This document shows positions 26,679 to 35,685 of a DNA stretch of 64,000 bases, piece by piece. How positions within the stretch are numbered: the stretch's first letter is position 1; the number at the start of each line of letters is the position of its first letter. The stretch spans positions 1 to 64,000 of the forward strand of contig NZ_JACVBX010000012.1 in assembly GCF_014852585.1 (NCBI RefSeq), read 5' to 3'. This DNA is from Pseudomonas sp. PDM18. Lineage in GTDB: Bacteria; Pseudomonadota; Gammaproteobacteria; Pseudomonadales; Pseudomonadaceae. A model generated the notes under the pieces. The model was not told the origin of the DNA. It saw nothing but the letters and a program-made list of their open reading frames with translations, and made no database searches. Both the position numbers and the translations under genes were made by a program.

Positions 26679-28328
26679 TCACACCAGATGCGGCGTCGCC
26701 CGTGCCACCAGCGCTTCCACATCCACGCCGCGCGGCAGGGTGCCGTAGACGCAGCCGCCGTCGTCCAGGCGGCTGGCGATGAAGGCGTCGGAGACCACCG
26801 AATTACCCGCTTCCAGCAGCAGCTTGGCCTGCAGGGCGATGGCGACGTTTTCGGTGAGCTGGCGGGCGCGGTACTGGATGTCCTGGGTGTCGGCGAAGGA
26901 AGCCTTGAGGTTGCCGATGAACGAAGCCAGGCGTGCATCGCCATGGCCGTCGCCCAGTTCGGCGAACAGCGCGTCGAGCACGCCCGGCTCCTTCGACAGC
27001 GCGCGCAGCACGTCCAGGCACTGCACGTTGCCCGAGCCTTCCCAGGTGGAGTTGACCGGCGCTTCGCGGTACAGGCGCGGAAGGATGGTGTCTTCGACGT
27101 AACCGGCGCCGCCCAGGCATTCGGCGGCTTCGTTGATCATCGCGGGGGCGCGTTTGCAGATCCAGTACTTGCCCACGGCGGTGACCAGGCGGGCGAACTT
27201 GTCCTCCTGTTCGTCGTGCAAGTGGTCCAGGGCGCGGCCCATGCGCAGGGTCAGCGCCAGCGCGGCTTCGCTTTCCAGGGCAAGGTCGGCCAGCACGTTC
27301 TGCATCAGCGGTTGCTCGGCCAGCACGCGGCCACCGACCTGGCGGTAGGCGCAGTGGTGTGCGGCCTGGGTCAGCGCCTGGCGCATCAGGGAGCTGGAAC
27401 CGATCATGCAGTCGAAGCGGGTCATGGCGACCATCTCGATGATGGTCGGCACGCCGCGGCCTTCCTCGCCGACCATCCAGGCCAGCGCGCCACGGTACTC
27501 GACCTCGCTGGAGGCGTTGGACCAGTTGCCCAGCTTGTTCTTCAGGCGCTGGATGTAGAACTCGTTGCGGCTGCCGTCCGGACGATGGCGCGGCAGCAGG
27601 AAGCAGGTCAGCCCCTTGTCGGTGTAGGCCAGGGTGAGGAAGGCGTCGCACATCGGCGCCGAGCAGAACCACTTGTGGCCGACCAGTTCGTAAGCCTGGC
27701 CCGGGCCAGGGATGCCCACCGGGTAGGCGCGCGTGGTGTTGGCGCGTACGTCGGTGCCGCCCTGCTTCTCGGTCATGGCCATGCCGATGGTGGCGCCGGT
27801 CTTCTGCTCGATGGGCAGGTTGCGCGGGTCGTATTCGGTGGAGAGGATCTTCGGCAGCCACTTCTCGGCGATGTCCGCTTGCAGGCGGATCGCCGGCACG
27901 CTGGCGAAGGTCATGGTCAGAGGGCAGCCGGTGCCGGCTTCGGCCTGGCTGTGCAGGTAGCTCAGGCCCGCGCGGGCGACGTGGGCGCCGGCACGTGGGT
28001 CGGTCCAGGGCATAGAGGGCAGGCCGGCCTCGATGGCCGCGCGCATCAGCTCGTGGTAGGCCGGGTGGAACTCCACGAGGTCGACGCGGTGGCCGTAGCG
28101 GTCGTGGGACTTGAACACCGGCTTGTTCTCGTTGGCCAGGAAGCCCGCCGCCATCAATGGACCGCCGGCCAGCGCACCGTAAGCGTCGAGCTTCTGCTCG
28201 GCGAAACCGCCGTCGTAGCGACGCACCCACTCCTGCAGCGGCAGGTCGATGCGATAAAGGTTGGCACCGTCCAGCGGCGGCACCTGGTTGGTCACTTCGT
28301 GGGTTTCGGCGTACTGGTGCAGGCTCAT
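26679..28328 (-). CDS. aidB: AidB-like acyl-CoA dehydrogenase
   Basis: A 549-residue flavoprotein matching AidB rather than ordinary acyl-CoA dehydrogenases in length and in its N-terminal sequence (TNQVPPLDGANLYRIDLPLQ). FAD-site motifs MAMTEKQGGTDVRANTT and the C-terminal NSTWEGSGNVQCLD are present. AidB binds DNA and is part of the adaptive response to alkylation in E. coli; other members may act as isovaleryl-type dehydrogenases. Its start overlaps the TetR stop by 4 bases (ATGA), so the regulator and this gene form one coupled operon. Confidence 0.85.
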   Translation of the reverse strand: MSLHQYAETHEVTNQVPPLDGANLYRIDLPLQEWVRRYDGGFAEQKLDAYGALAGGPLMAAGFLANENKPVFKSHDRYGHRVDLVEFHPAYHELMRAAIEAGLPSMPWTDPRAGAHVARAGLSYLHSQAEAGTGCPLTMTFASVPAIRLQADIAEKWLPKILSTEYDPRNLPIEQKTGATIGMAMTEKQGGTDVRANTTRAYPVGIPGPGQAYELVGHKWFCSAPMCDAFLTLAYTDKGLTCFLLPRHRPDGSRNEFYIQRLKNKLGNWSNASSEVEYRGALAWMVGEEGRGVPTIIEMVAMTRFDCMIGSSSLMRQALTQAAHHCAYRQVGGRVLAEQPLMQNVLADLALESEAALALTLRMGRALDHLHDEQEDKFARLVTAVGKYWICKRAPAMINEAAECLGGAGYVEDTILPRLYREAPVNSTWEGSGNVQCLDVLRALSKEPGVLDALFAELGDGHGDARLASFIGNLKASFADTQDIQYRARQLTENVAIALQAKLLLEAGNSVVSDAFIASRLDDGGCVYGTLPRGVDVEALVARATPHLV

Positions 28329-29008
28329 GACGGGTCCTCCGAGGCGGTTGTGGGCGAGGCAGGCTTTGGCAGAACAGATGGGCGCGCCCCGACGGCGCGC
28401 AGGCAGAAGGTCACGAGGGCGTCACTGACCTCCCCCAGGGAAACCCTGGATTGCCCGGCATCGCGCGCAGCGCGGGCCGGTGGTGAAAGTGGACCGATCA
28501 GGGCTTCGGCAATGGCGCCGACCAGGCAGGCGGCGGTCAGCTGCACCGGCTGCGGCTGGAATTCACCGGTGGCTATGCCCTGCTCCAGCAGGGTGACGAA
28601 CAGCGCGGCGTAGGCTTCGCGGTAGATCAGGCGCTGCTCGTCCACCTCCGGATCGACCGGCTCGGCGATCAGGGCGAAGGCCAGCTGGCGACTGCCCCAG
28701 GCGCGGGCGGCGAACTGATGCAGGCCGCGGTTCAGGCGTTCCGAGGCGCTGCCGGGAGCTTTCAGCAGCTCGCCCAGGGTATCGACCTCACGCTGGCTGG
28801 CACGGGCGAAGACCTCGGCAGCCAGCTCGCCCTTGCCGCTGAAGTGCCGGTAGAGACTGCCAGTGGCGATGCCGGCGTCGTCGGCCAGGCCCTGCATGGT
28901 CAGTGCCGCGAACCCGCCATCAGCGACCCGCGCCAGCGCCAACACGAGAATGCGCTCGCGCTGTTCGCCATCCTTTTGCAGGCGGGCCTGGGTTTGTCGG
29001 TAAGCCAT
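28325..29008 (-). CDS. TetR-family transcriptional regulator
   Basis: A 227-residue repressor-type protein with an N-terminal TetR helix-turn-helix (ERILVLALARVADGGFAALT, then MQGLADDAGIATGSLYRHFS) and a variable ligand-binding C-terminal domain. It is the first gene of a two-gene operon with the aidB-like gene. A large inverted repeat starts 2 bases upstream of its ATG and almost certainly is its autoregulatory operator. The inducer is unknown. Confidence 0.9.
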   Translation of the reverse strand: MAYRQTQARLQKDGEQRERILVLALARVADGGFAALTMQGLADDAGIATGSLYRHFSGKGELAAEVFARASQREVDTLGELLKAPGSASERLNRGLHQFAARAWGSRQLAFALIAEPVDPEVDEQRLIYREAYAALFVTLLEQGIATGEFQPQPVQLTAACLVGAIAEALIGPLSPPARAARDAGQSRVSLGEVSDALVTFCLRAVGARPSVLPKPASPTTASEDPS

Positions 29009-29009
29009 G

Positions 29010-29058
29010 GTCTGAATCCTGATTCACTGCATGAAAAGCAGTGAATCATGATTCAGAC
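29010..29058. promoter_or_regulatory. Operator-like double palindrome upstream of the TetR gene
   Basis: Two 21-base arms (29010-29030 and 29038-29058) are inverted copies with a single mismatch. Each arm itself contains the palindrome TGAATCATGATTCA (one base changed in the left copy). This gives two operator sites for a dimeric TetR protein, adjacent to its start codon. The transposon left end begins 43 bases further right. Confidence 0.8.
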
Positions 29059-29100
29059 TTTATCGAAAAGGGACATTCCCGCCACGAGCGGGGTGGTTTC

Positions 29101-29160
29101 TGACAATAGATTTTGACAATCGATAAAAAATATTGACAAGAAACAATTAATTTAGACAAA
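29101..29160 (+). repeat. Tn7-like left-end repeats (putative TnsB sites)
   Basis: Four direct copies of (T/A)GACAA start at 29101, 29114, 29134 and 29154, with spacings of 13, 20 and 20 bases in very AT-rich DNA just upstream of tnsA. Multiple short spaced transposase-binding repeats are the hallmark of Tn7-family ends. The outermost base of the element is taken as 29101 (TGACAAT), but this is uncertain since no matching right end was found to confirm it. Confidence 0.6.
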
Positions 29161-29161
29161 T

Positions 29162-29188
29162 GTAAGTCATTGATTTTTATGGACTTAC
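29162..29188. promoter_or_regulatory. Inverted repeat in the tnsA leader
   Basis: GTAAGTC and GACTTAC are inverted about a 13-base AT-rich spacer between the left-end repeats and tnsA. It could be an operator for control of transposase expression. The 29189-29290 bases show nothing else recognisable until the AGGAGGG ribosome site of tnsA. Confidence 0.4.
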
Positions 29189-29302
29189 GATGAAGAACCG
29201 ACTATCTGGAATCGCCAAAACTCGGCGAATCCGCCGTAATCTGCACTCAGGGCAACCTGGCAAAAACGCCATCCGAGACATGCTCCTCCATCAGGAGGGA
29301 CG

Positions 29303-30154
29303 ATGAAGGCCAAACGACTCGAGAGTTCATCCGATATCGAGCGCCATATACGAGCCGGAGCAGGCCAAGGTGTTCGCGAATCGTATCGTCCGTGGTTGAC
29401 CGTCAAGGATGTGCCGTCTCTAGGGCGCTCACGCATTGTGAAAGGCCTCACGTTGAACCGTAGGCATCACCTCCTCTCTGACCTTGAGTATCACTACTTT
29501 TTGTTATGTGACTACTCAAGCGAAGTAGTTGATATAAGAGAGCAGTTCCCTCTACTCCCCATAGAGAAAACACGCGAACTTGCAGAGATAAGCAATATTA
29601 AGCATCCGCAACAGCCTCGCTCAAAGAACCCCCTTATCATGACCACAGACTTCCTCTTAACCATTGAAAACTCCGAGGGAAAAGTATTTAACGCCGCGAA
29701 ATCAATAAAATATGAAGAGCACCTAAACGACTCTAGAACTTGCGAAAAACTAGAGTTGGAACGTTTATATTGGGAGGATCAAGGAATTCCCTGGGAAATA
29801 ATCACTGAGAAGTCCCTCCCCATGAAATCAATATTGAATATTGACTACATTTACGGGAAAGCGAAAGTCTCGCTAAGCGAAAACATTAAAAGCCCAGGAG
29901 TTATTTCAAGATTCCTTTCAATGCTTGAACTGCATAACGACCAAGAGAAAACCCTTTCATCTATCATTAAAGATGCAAGCCGCAACCTTCCGCTGACAGC
30001 GGAAGATGCTAAACACCTGTTTTTCCACTGTGTTTGGTCGCGCCACATATGCATAGATATCCACTCCTCCACAGTAGAACTAAGGAAATCAGTTCCATTC
30101 ACTATTAACCACTCAACCTCCCAAGAAAATGAACGGGATTTAAAAGCATGCTAA
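29303..30154 (+). CDS. tnsA: Transposon Tn7-like transposase subunit TnsA (endonuclease)
   Basis: A 283-residue restriction-endonuclease-like protein that cuts the 5' ends of the element so that TnsA plus TnsB excise it fully. The catalytic set is visible: Glu62 in LLSDLEYHYF, Asp116 in IMTTDFLL and Lys133 in NAAKSIKY, matching Glu63/Asp114/Lys132 of Tn7. A C-terminal helical domain of about 110 residues follows. AGGAGGG lies 6 bases before the ATG. It overlaps tnsB by 7 bases. An intact TnsA implies cut-and-paste rather than replicative transposition. Confidence 0.9.
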   Translation: MKAKRLESSSDIERHIRAGAGQGVRESYRPWLTVKDVPSLGRSRIVKGLTLNRRHHLLSDLEYHYFLLCDYSSEVVDIREQFPLLPIEKTRELAEISNIKHPQQPRSKNPLIMTTDFLLTIENSEGKVFNAAKSIKYEEHLNDSRTCEKLELERLYWEDQGIPWEIITEKSLPMKSILNIDYIYGKAKVSLSENIKSPGVISRFLSMLELHNDQEKTLSSIIKDASRNLPLTAEDAKHLFFHCVWSRHICIDIHSSTVELRKSVPFTINHSTSQENERDLKAC

Positions 30155-32337
30155 TAAAAATCAATGAAATACTTACCCCAATCGAGGCTGAGTGCGAGAT
30201 CGCCTGCGCATGTAGAGTTATTTGGATAAATGCAAAATCAGATGCGATATGCTTATTTAAGCTATCTCACCCGGACCGAATGCCAGAGATTTACTCGCTT
30301 GCCTTGATAAAAGAACTCTTAGCCAGCCATAAGATAAGTAGAACCACAGAGAGCGTATCGCCTTTTATTTTACGACACGAAGATGACATTCCACGAAAAG
30401 AACTAGAAAAGCGCGACGATCGCTGGAAGTATATTGAGAAACTAGTAAACAGCACTGCTATCGACGAGGCATTTCTAACGGGCAGCCTAGGATCCAAAAT
30501 TTCAGAGCAAGCAAAGACGCTAGCAGTTGACAGCAAGAAGATATATCGCCTTATCTATAGATATTGGAGATTCGGCCAGACAAAAAACTCCCTGCTAGAC
30601 AACAGAGAGAAATCTGGTGGCAAAGGAAAGCAGCGAATTGCCAAAACGGGCACTTTCCTTGGGCGCCCGCCTAAGAAAGAATCAGCCTTCGGTTTAAAAG
30701 CTCAGTACGCGCTCACTGAATCTGACATACACAAAATACGTTGCGCCTATACACTTTACATGCGTAAGAAATCGCACTCACATACTACCGCCTACCAGGA
30801 CATGATAGAGAAGTACTACTATCAGATCGACCCTACAGATATTAGCAGAAGAATTAGGCCCGAACTGGGAACATATCCATCTATTAACCAGTTCATTTAC
30901 CAAGCAAAAAAAGTATTCGACCCAGTTATGACGCTTAGAAGCAGAATTGGGGATACAAAATACGAGAAAGACCACAAGGTTGTTACCGGAACTGTACAAG
31001 ACAACCTCTGGGGCCCAGGGCATCGTTACGAAATCGATGCGACCATTGCTGACATTTATCTTGTGAGTTCGATAGACCGTAATCGTGTGATTGGTCGACC
31101 AGTAGTTTATAGTGTTATTGACTCGTTCAGCGGAATGTTTGCGGGCATACACGTAGGATTAGAAGGCCCCAGTTGGTACGAAGCACGACAGGCACTATTC
31201 AACTCCTTTACAGACAAGGTCGAATTCTGTAAGGAAATTGGAATTGACATAACTCCCGATGAATGGCCGTCGCACCATTTACCCCGAGAAATCACGGCTG
31301 ATCGCGGCGAAATACTTAGTTTACCGGCTGAAGGAATGATTGATGGGCTAGATGTTAATCTTACCTATTGCCCACCTAGACGACCTGACTTGAAACCGAT
31401 GGTGGAAAGTCATTTTCGAACATTGAAGCGTGGAAGCCGAACTGAGTTCATGCCTGGGGCAGTAGTAAAAGTAGAAACGCAGCGAGGAGAACGCGACCCT
31501 CGGCTAGATGCGACGCTCAACATTAAAGAATTTACAAAAATAATAGTCGAATGTGTTCTCAACCACATTAAAACCACTAGACGCCCAGAGTATCTATCTC
31601 TCGACATGATCACTGACGGGATTAGGCCAACTCCATTATCCATATGGAACTGGGCCATTGAAAATGACCTGCATGAGTCCCACCAACGTGCTGCCGATAT
31701 TATATATCTAAATCTACTACCTAGAAAAAGAGCAATGATCACACGCTCCGGGATAAGATTTAATGGACTACGTTACTTTATCGACAATGACCCAAGCAAC
31801 GCCTGGATAGAATCCATGACGCTCAGAGCGTCTGTTCGCACAGATATCTATCATGACTGTATAACCTCGAATCACATCTGGATTCAAATAAAAGGAAAAG
31901 GGCTGCAGAGATGCTCGCTTCGTGCAAGCGACCTGCATTTTTCTGAGTTTAGAGCAGAAGAAGTTGAAGATATTAAAACGTACTACAAGACATCTACACC
32001 AGAGGAGAGTCACGATGCACTCATGTGCACGATTGAGAAAAATATGAGGATCAATGAGGTTCTAAAAAAAGCGACCGCAGAAAAAGCGCAACACCCTAAA
32101 CTCAAGACCAAAAAAGCAAAAACGGAAAACATTAAGATCAACAGAAACATCGAGAAGGCTATCTCTCGACAGCAGAACTTGGAAAGCAACGACCTCTACG
32201 AGAACGTTATACAACTCGAAAAGTACAAAAGCCCCCATAAATCCAAACTCCCCCCTCAAGCATCCCCCCTCGAAATATCAGAAGTACAAGACTTCTTAAG
32301 GATCTTGGCAGAAGTTGAGGGCACCCCCAATGAGTGA
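30148..32337 (+). CDS. tnsB: Transposon Tn7-like transposase subunit TnsB (DDE recombinase)
   Basis: A 729-residue DDE integrase-fold transposase that binds the end repeats and joins 3' ends to target DNA. The triad is Asp297 (RYEIDATI), Asp385 (ITADRGE) and Glu420 (MVESHFRTL), with the classic 34-residue gap between the last two. An N-terminal DNA-binding region precedes it, and a Lys-rich C-terminal tail (about 640-700) probably contacts TnsC. It overlaps tnsA by 7 bases and tnsC by 8, so the genes are translationally coupled. The sequence is AT-rich. Confidence 0.93.
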   Translation: MLIKINEILTPIEAECEIACACRVIWINAKSDAICLFKLSHPDRMPEIYSLALIKELLASHKISRTTESVSPFILRHEDDIPRKELEKRDDRWKYIEKLVNSTAIDEAFLTGSLGSKISEQAKTLAVDSKKIYRLIYRYWRFGQTKNSLLDNREKSGGKGKQRIAKTGTFLGRPPKKESAFGLKAQYALTESDIHKIRCAYTLYMRKKSHSHTTAYQDMIEKYYYQIDPTDISRRIRPELGTYPSINQFIYQAKKVFDPVMTLRSRIGDTKYEKDHKVVTGTVQDNLWGPGHRYEIDATIADIYLVSSIDRNRVIGRPVVYSVIDSFSGMFAGIHVGLEGPSWYEARQALFNSFTDKVEFCKEIGIDITPDEWPSHHLPREITADRGEILSLPAEGMIDGLDVNLTYCPPRRPDLKPMVESHFRTLKRGSRTEFMPGAVVKVETQRGERDPRLDATLNIKEFTKIIVECVLNHIKTTRRPEYLSLDMITDGIRPTPLSIWNWAIENDLHESHQRAADIIYLNLLPRKRAMITRSGIRFNGLRYFIDNDPSNAWIESMTLRASVRTDIYHDCITSNHIWIQIKGKGLQRCSLRASDLHFSEFRAEEVEDIKTYYKTSTPEESHDALMCTIEKNMRINEVLKKATAEKAQHPKLKTKKAKTENIKINRNIEKAISRQQNLESNDLYENVIQLEKYKSPHKSKLPPQASPLEISEVQDFLRILAEVEGTPNE

Positions 32338-33724
32338 TGCAGTCTACTCTCTTTCTGAAATTCCCGAGCATAGCGATAACCCCCTTATCGAAGCTCTTCC
32401 TCCGATAAAAAAACCTATAGAGACAGTCAGGTCCATAATAAACACCCCTGAACTCCCAAACGAAGACACAGCACTCGCCAGCTCTGTCCGCATTCACTTA
32501 TTAAACAGGATCAACCAAGTTATCCAGCCATTCCAGAGCCACATTCAGATAGAGCAATCAATCTCCATACTAATCAGAAACGGGTATTTAGGCAGAAATC
32601 CGTTCAACGCAACCACTGTAAGGCACCTACATACCATTAACCAAAGAATACACTCAGGCTTTAATTCAACAGCTAGTAGCGGATGTGTATTTGGCCTGAG
32701 CGGAATGGGGAAAACCACGGCCGTTACCTCGATTTTAAAAACCTATCCTCAAATTATAACTCACAACAAATACAAGGACCGAGCGTTTATCCAGAAGCAA
32801 GTAGTCTGGCTAAAAATTGACAGCCCAGCCGACGGCTCAATAAAATCTTTATGCTGCAGTTTCATCAGAGCATTAGGCGCAGCTCTTTGTGATGAAAAAA
32901 TTGTAGACCAAGCTCGCACTCTAAGAAGCACCTCGCAACTCATACAAACAATGTCTCAGCTTGCAAGCACATATTATCTCGGACTATTAGTAGTTGATGA
33001 AATTCAGACATTAAACCGGACGCGAGCAGGTAGAGAATCTCTTCTTGACCATTTATTAATACTTATCAACGAGATAGGAATTCCAATACTTTTTGTTGGC
33101 ACATTTTCAGCCATTCGATTATTCGATGGAAATTTGCGCACGACCCGTCGCATGTGTGGCATGGGAATGATAGCTATGGATAGATTTGAAAGTACTGATC
33201 CAGAATGGAATGGTCTTATTGAGAAACTATGGAAATACCAATGGGTACATCACCCCATTGAACTGACCGACTCAATCAAGAAGACAATTTACGACCTCAC
33301 TCAGGGGATAACTGACCTCTTAGTCAAGCTACTAATTTCAGCCCAATATTCTGTCATAGGATCAAGAAACGAAGAGATAAATGAATCCGTCTTGATGAAG
33401 GTATTTGAAAATCGATTATCCCCCCTGAAACCCGCAATGGATGCTCTTCGTTCAGGAGGCTACAAGTCGAAAGACTTGTATGAAGATCTACTACCATCCA
33501 AAGCGCTGATTAGCTCCATGATGAACACGCCATTCGCAGTCTGCAGAGATATTTCAGAACTAATATCCAACATTGAAGGCAACTATCCACCCACCCCGAC
33601 AAAAACCATTAATCGCGCGCCCACAACAAAAATCAAAGCGCCCAAAAAACCGCCGAAAGACATTATCGACATGACAAAGTGGGTTGCAAAGAACGCTCTA
33701 GAATTCTCGGGAAGCATAGAGTAG
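32330..33724 (+). CDS. tnsC: Transposition regulator TnsC (AAA+ ATPase)
   Basis: A 464-residue AAA+ protein that couples target selection to the transposase. Walker A is GLSGMGKTT (122-130) and Walker B LLVVDEIQ with Asp223/Glu224. The start at 32330 (ATGAGTGATG) overlaps the tnsB stop; a TTG 15 bases upstream is a weaker option. A basic C-terminal segment (KIKAPKKPPK) may bind DNA. The next gene starts 5 bases downstream. Confidence 0.9.
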   Translation: MSDAVYSLSEIPEHSDNPLIEALPPIKKPIETVRSIINTPELPNEDTALASSVRIHLLNRINQVIQPFQSHIQIEQSISILIRNGYLGRNPFNATTVRHLHTINQRIHSGFNSTASSGCVFGLSGMGKTTAVTSILKTYPQIITHNKYKDRAFIQKQVVWLKIDSPADGSIKSLCCSFIRALGAALCDEKIVDQARTLRSTSQLIQTMSQLASTYYLGLLVVDEIQTLNRTRAGRESLLDHLLILINEIGIPILFVGTFSAIRLFDGNLRTTRRMCGMGMIAMDRFESTDPEWNGLIEKLWKYQWVHHPIELTDSIKKTIYDLTQGITDLLVKLLISAQYSVIGSRNEEINESVLMKVFENRLSPLKPAMDALRSGGYKSKDLYEDLLPSKALISSMMNTPFAVCRDISELISNIEGNYPPTPTKTINRAPTTKIKAPKKPPKDIIDMTKWVAKNALEFSGSIE

Positions 33725-33729
33725 CGCCC

Positions 33730-34611
33730 ATGCCTGGGGCTAACCATTTCTTTCCCTCACCATTACCTGGCGAGACACTTTTTAGTATCTGCTCAAGATA
33801 CCATGTTCTTTCTGGGAATCCTTCACCATTGAAAACCAGAGAAGACTTGAAATGCCCTAGAAATTTCTTCGGCTTCTTAGATTTACCTACCAAAATTTCA
33901 CAACTAATATCCGAAACCGTTCTTAAAAATAGAATATCAGCAGACGAACTTACAATAAAAAATACAAATTACCCGTACTTCCAACCATTCCTAACCGAAC
34001 AACAGAACGCCGAATTAATCACTCTGATCTCAACAGGGAAACACCCCAAGCGCAGAATCACCCTGAGCATTAAAGCTCAAATTCGGTGCAAATACTGTGT
34101 CCACTGTGTAAATGATGACTTGTCAAGACATGGAGTATCCTATTGGCATAGGGAGCATCAGTTACCAGGGGTTTTTGTTTGCCCAACACATAACACCCCC
34201 CTTCGATTCGTACCTAATCGCTATCAAAATAAAGTAATATCAGGACTACTCCTTCCGGAGGCGACCGCCCTCAACCCTATATCCCAAGAAGCTGAGACTA
34301 AAGAATCTCTACAACTACTTACATGTATAGCCAAACGGACTTTAGACTACCTAAACCACCCCAGCATGGCTCTAATGGAGATCAATGAAGGGATTCCTCC
34401 GCTACGGAAAAATTTTGAGATACTAACAAAAACTCTTGCTAGCCTCCCCCCCCTCGGCGAATACCTTTACTTCAGACCAAGAGTCCCTGACTCCTTCCCA
34501 GCAAAGCTTCAGAAAGCCTTACACCGCCCCTTTATGCTTCATCGACCATTCGAATTCATCCTACTTAGATCAATCGCCGATGTCGTATCGCATAATCATT
34601 TGATCAATTAA
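33730..34611 (+). CDS. tniQ: TniQ/TnsD-family target-selection protein (short form)
   Basis: A 293-residue TniQ protein. The N-terminus FFPSPLPGETLFSICSRYHV is diagnostic of the family, and a zinc-finger set is visible: Cys120, Cys123, Cys126, His140, His143, Cys151 and His154. It is much shorter than Tn7 TnsD (about 500 residues) and lacks the C-terminal DNA-recognition part. It may therefore work as a minimal adaptor, like the TniQ of Tn5053-type or CRISPR-associated elements. No cas gene or CRISPR repeat accompanies it. It follows tnsC by 5 bases. Confidence 0.88.
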   Translation: MPGANHFFPSPLPGETLFSICSRYHVLSGNPSPLKTREDLKCPRNFFGFLDLPTKISQLISETVLKNRISADELTIKNTNYPYFQPFLTEQQNAELITLISTGKHPKRRITLSIKAQIRCKYCVHCVNDDLSRHGVSYWHREHQLPGVFVCPTHNTPLRFVPNRYQNKVISGLLLPEATALNPISQEAETKESLQLLTCIAKRTLDYLNHPSMALMEINEGIPPLRKNFEILTKTLASLPPLGEYLYFRPRVPDSFPAKLQKALHRPFMLHRPFEFILLRSIADVVSHNHLIN

Positions 34612-34754
34612 AATTTTCGATAACTTGAGCTCCATTTTTCTTCAAGCGAAACCAAAAATACTCGTCATAGCGGCGACTCAAGGGCGAAAACTTTCCACTA
34701 TCGAGTCGAGACTACCCGCTAATAGACGGAGACCCGCCACAGTCTTCGCGAAGG

Positions 34755-35473
34755 GTGAGCTTCTGTCCTTGTCGGGGGGATGTTCGATTGGCATATACCC
34801 CCGAGGTTGACCGCCCTAATCCGGTGCGCCCCTTCGCCCCTTGTCAACTTTCAAAGCCAAATTCTCACGGCTTTGGATACTGGCATAGCTTCGCGGCTGC
34901 TTGGCGGCGTGCAGTACTCGGAGCTTTTCTTCGCTGGGCTTAGGCGACTGCTGCAACTACTGATCACGCGAAGCAATTTTTCGCGCATCCGGACGTGGTT
35001 AGTAAAGGATTGGGGGGCAGTTGGAGATTGAGCCAAAGCTGAGCTCACCGAGGCGGTTTGAGAATCTGCGGGTTGGCGACAGAGCCAGGTTGCTGGAGAT
35101 GATCCATTCCCTTTTTATCGACTGGCCTGCGTCCTTTCTGTCGATAGCGAAAGCGCAGCATGTTTCGAGTTCATACATCCTGGATTATCACCGGTCTTTA
35201 CCCTTTTGGCTGGACAACCCGGTCAGGATGGAGTTGGGCGATAAGGATTACGCGCCGTCGGCTGCTGAGCGTAAAGCGGCGAAGGAATACCTTAAAAAAA
35301 ATGGCCGCTGCGGCAGCCAGGATGAGGTGAACGGGATCCTGGGGGTGTCGTCGACTGGATACAGTGCCTCGAAACGCGAGCGTTGGAATCCGCGGGGACC
35401 AGACACTTACTCCCGAGTTCGTTCTCCTTGCGCGCGAAGGCGGATTGTTCAAGTGCTAAGCCTTGGCGGTTGA
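34755..35473 (+). pseudogene. Second TniQ/TnsD-family gene, multiply frameshifted
   Basis: Three successive reading frames give TniQ-like sequence in the correct order. First is a Cys-containing finger segment (FCPCRGDVRLAYTPEVDRPN, ending PFAPC). Next is a middle part (ILTALDTGIASRLLGG, then FFAGLRRLLQLL, then RIRTWLVKDWG, up to about 35029). Last is a C-terminal part (RRFENLRVGDRARLLEMIHS and LFIDWPASFLSIA, from about 35045). At least two frameshifts interrupt it, and the N-terminal half is missing or unrecognisable. It is richer in GC than the tnsABC genes, so it may have a different origin. Confidence 0.65.
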
Positions 35474-35685
35474 CCGGCCTCCCTGCAGCACGAGCTTTGA
35501 TTTTTTCCTACCAAAATACGTCAGAAAAGGCTCCTTGAACCTTGCCAGCCCAGTAACCATGGGCCTGAAGAGATTCGCTGAAGTGCTTCCGGTAATTCCA
35601 GAAGGCGAAATCTTCGATACTGCGATCACCGAGGCGATAAAGCCTCCTGGCAGCGCCCTATCTTTCTTGCAAGGATCACCAGCAA

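Larger units (their letters stand above)
29101..35473 (+). mobile_element. Tn7-like transposon (left end to second TniQ remnant; right end not found)
   Basis: The stretch holds tnsA, tnsB, tnsC and tniQ in order on one strand, plus a decayed second tniQ. Base composition is far lower in GC (near 40% by eye across tnsB) than the flanks, and codon use is correspondingly different, showing recent transfer. The right boundary given is the end of the last transposition-related sequence, not a mapped end. Cargo beyond it, out to about 38000, may also belong to the element. Confidence 0.75.

Noticed and set aside
26688-28613. Long plus-strand open frame opposite the aidB-like and TetR genes
   Set aside because: It covers two well-identified minus-strand genes and their coupled junction, and encodes low-complexity Gly/Val/His-rich sequence.
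34841-34846. TTGTCA as the right end of the Tn7-like element
   Set aside because: It is a single copy without the 13/20/20 spaced series, lies within the decayed second tniQ, and is not followed by a duplicate of the bases before 29101.
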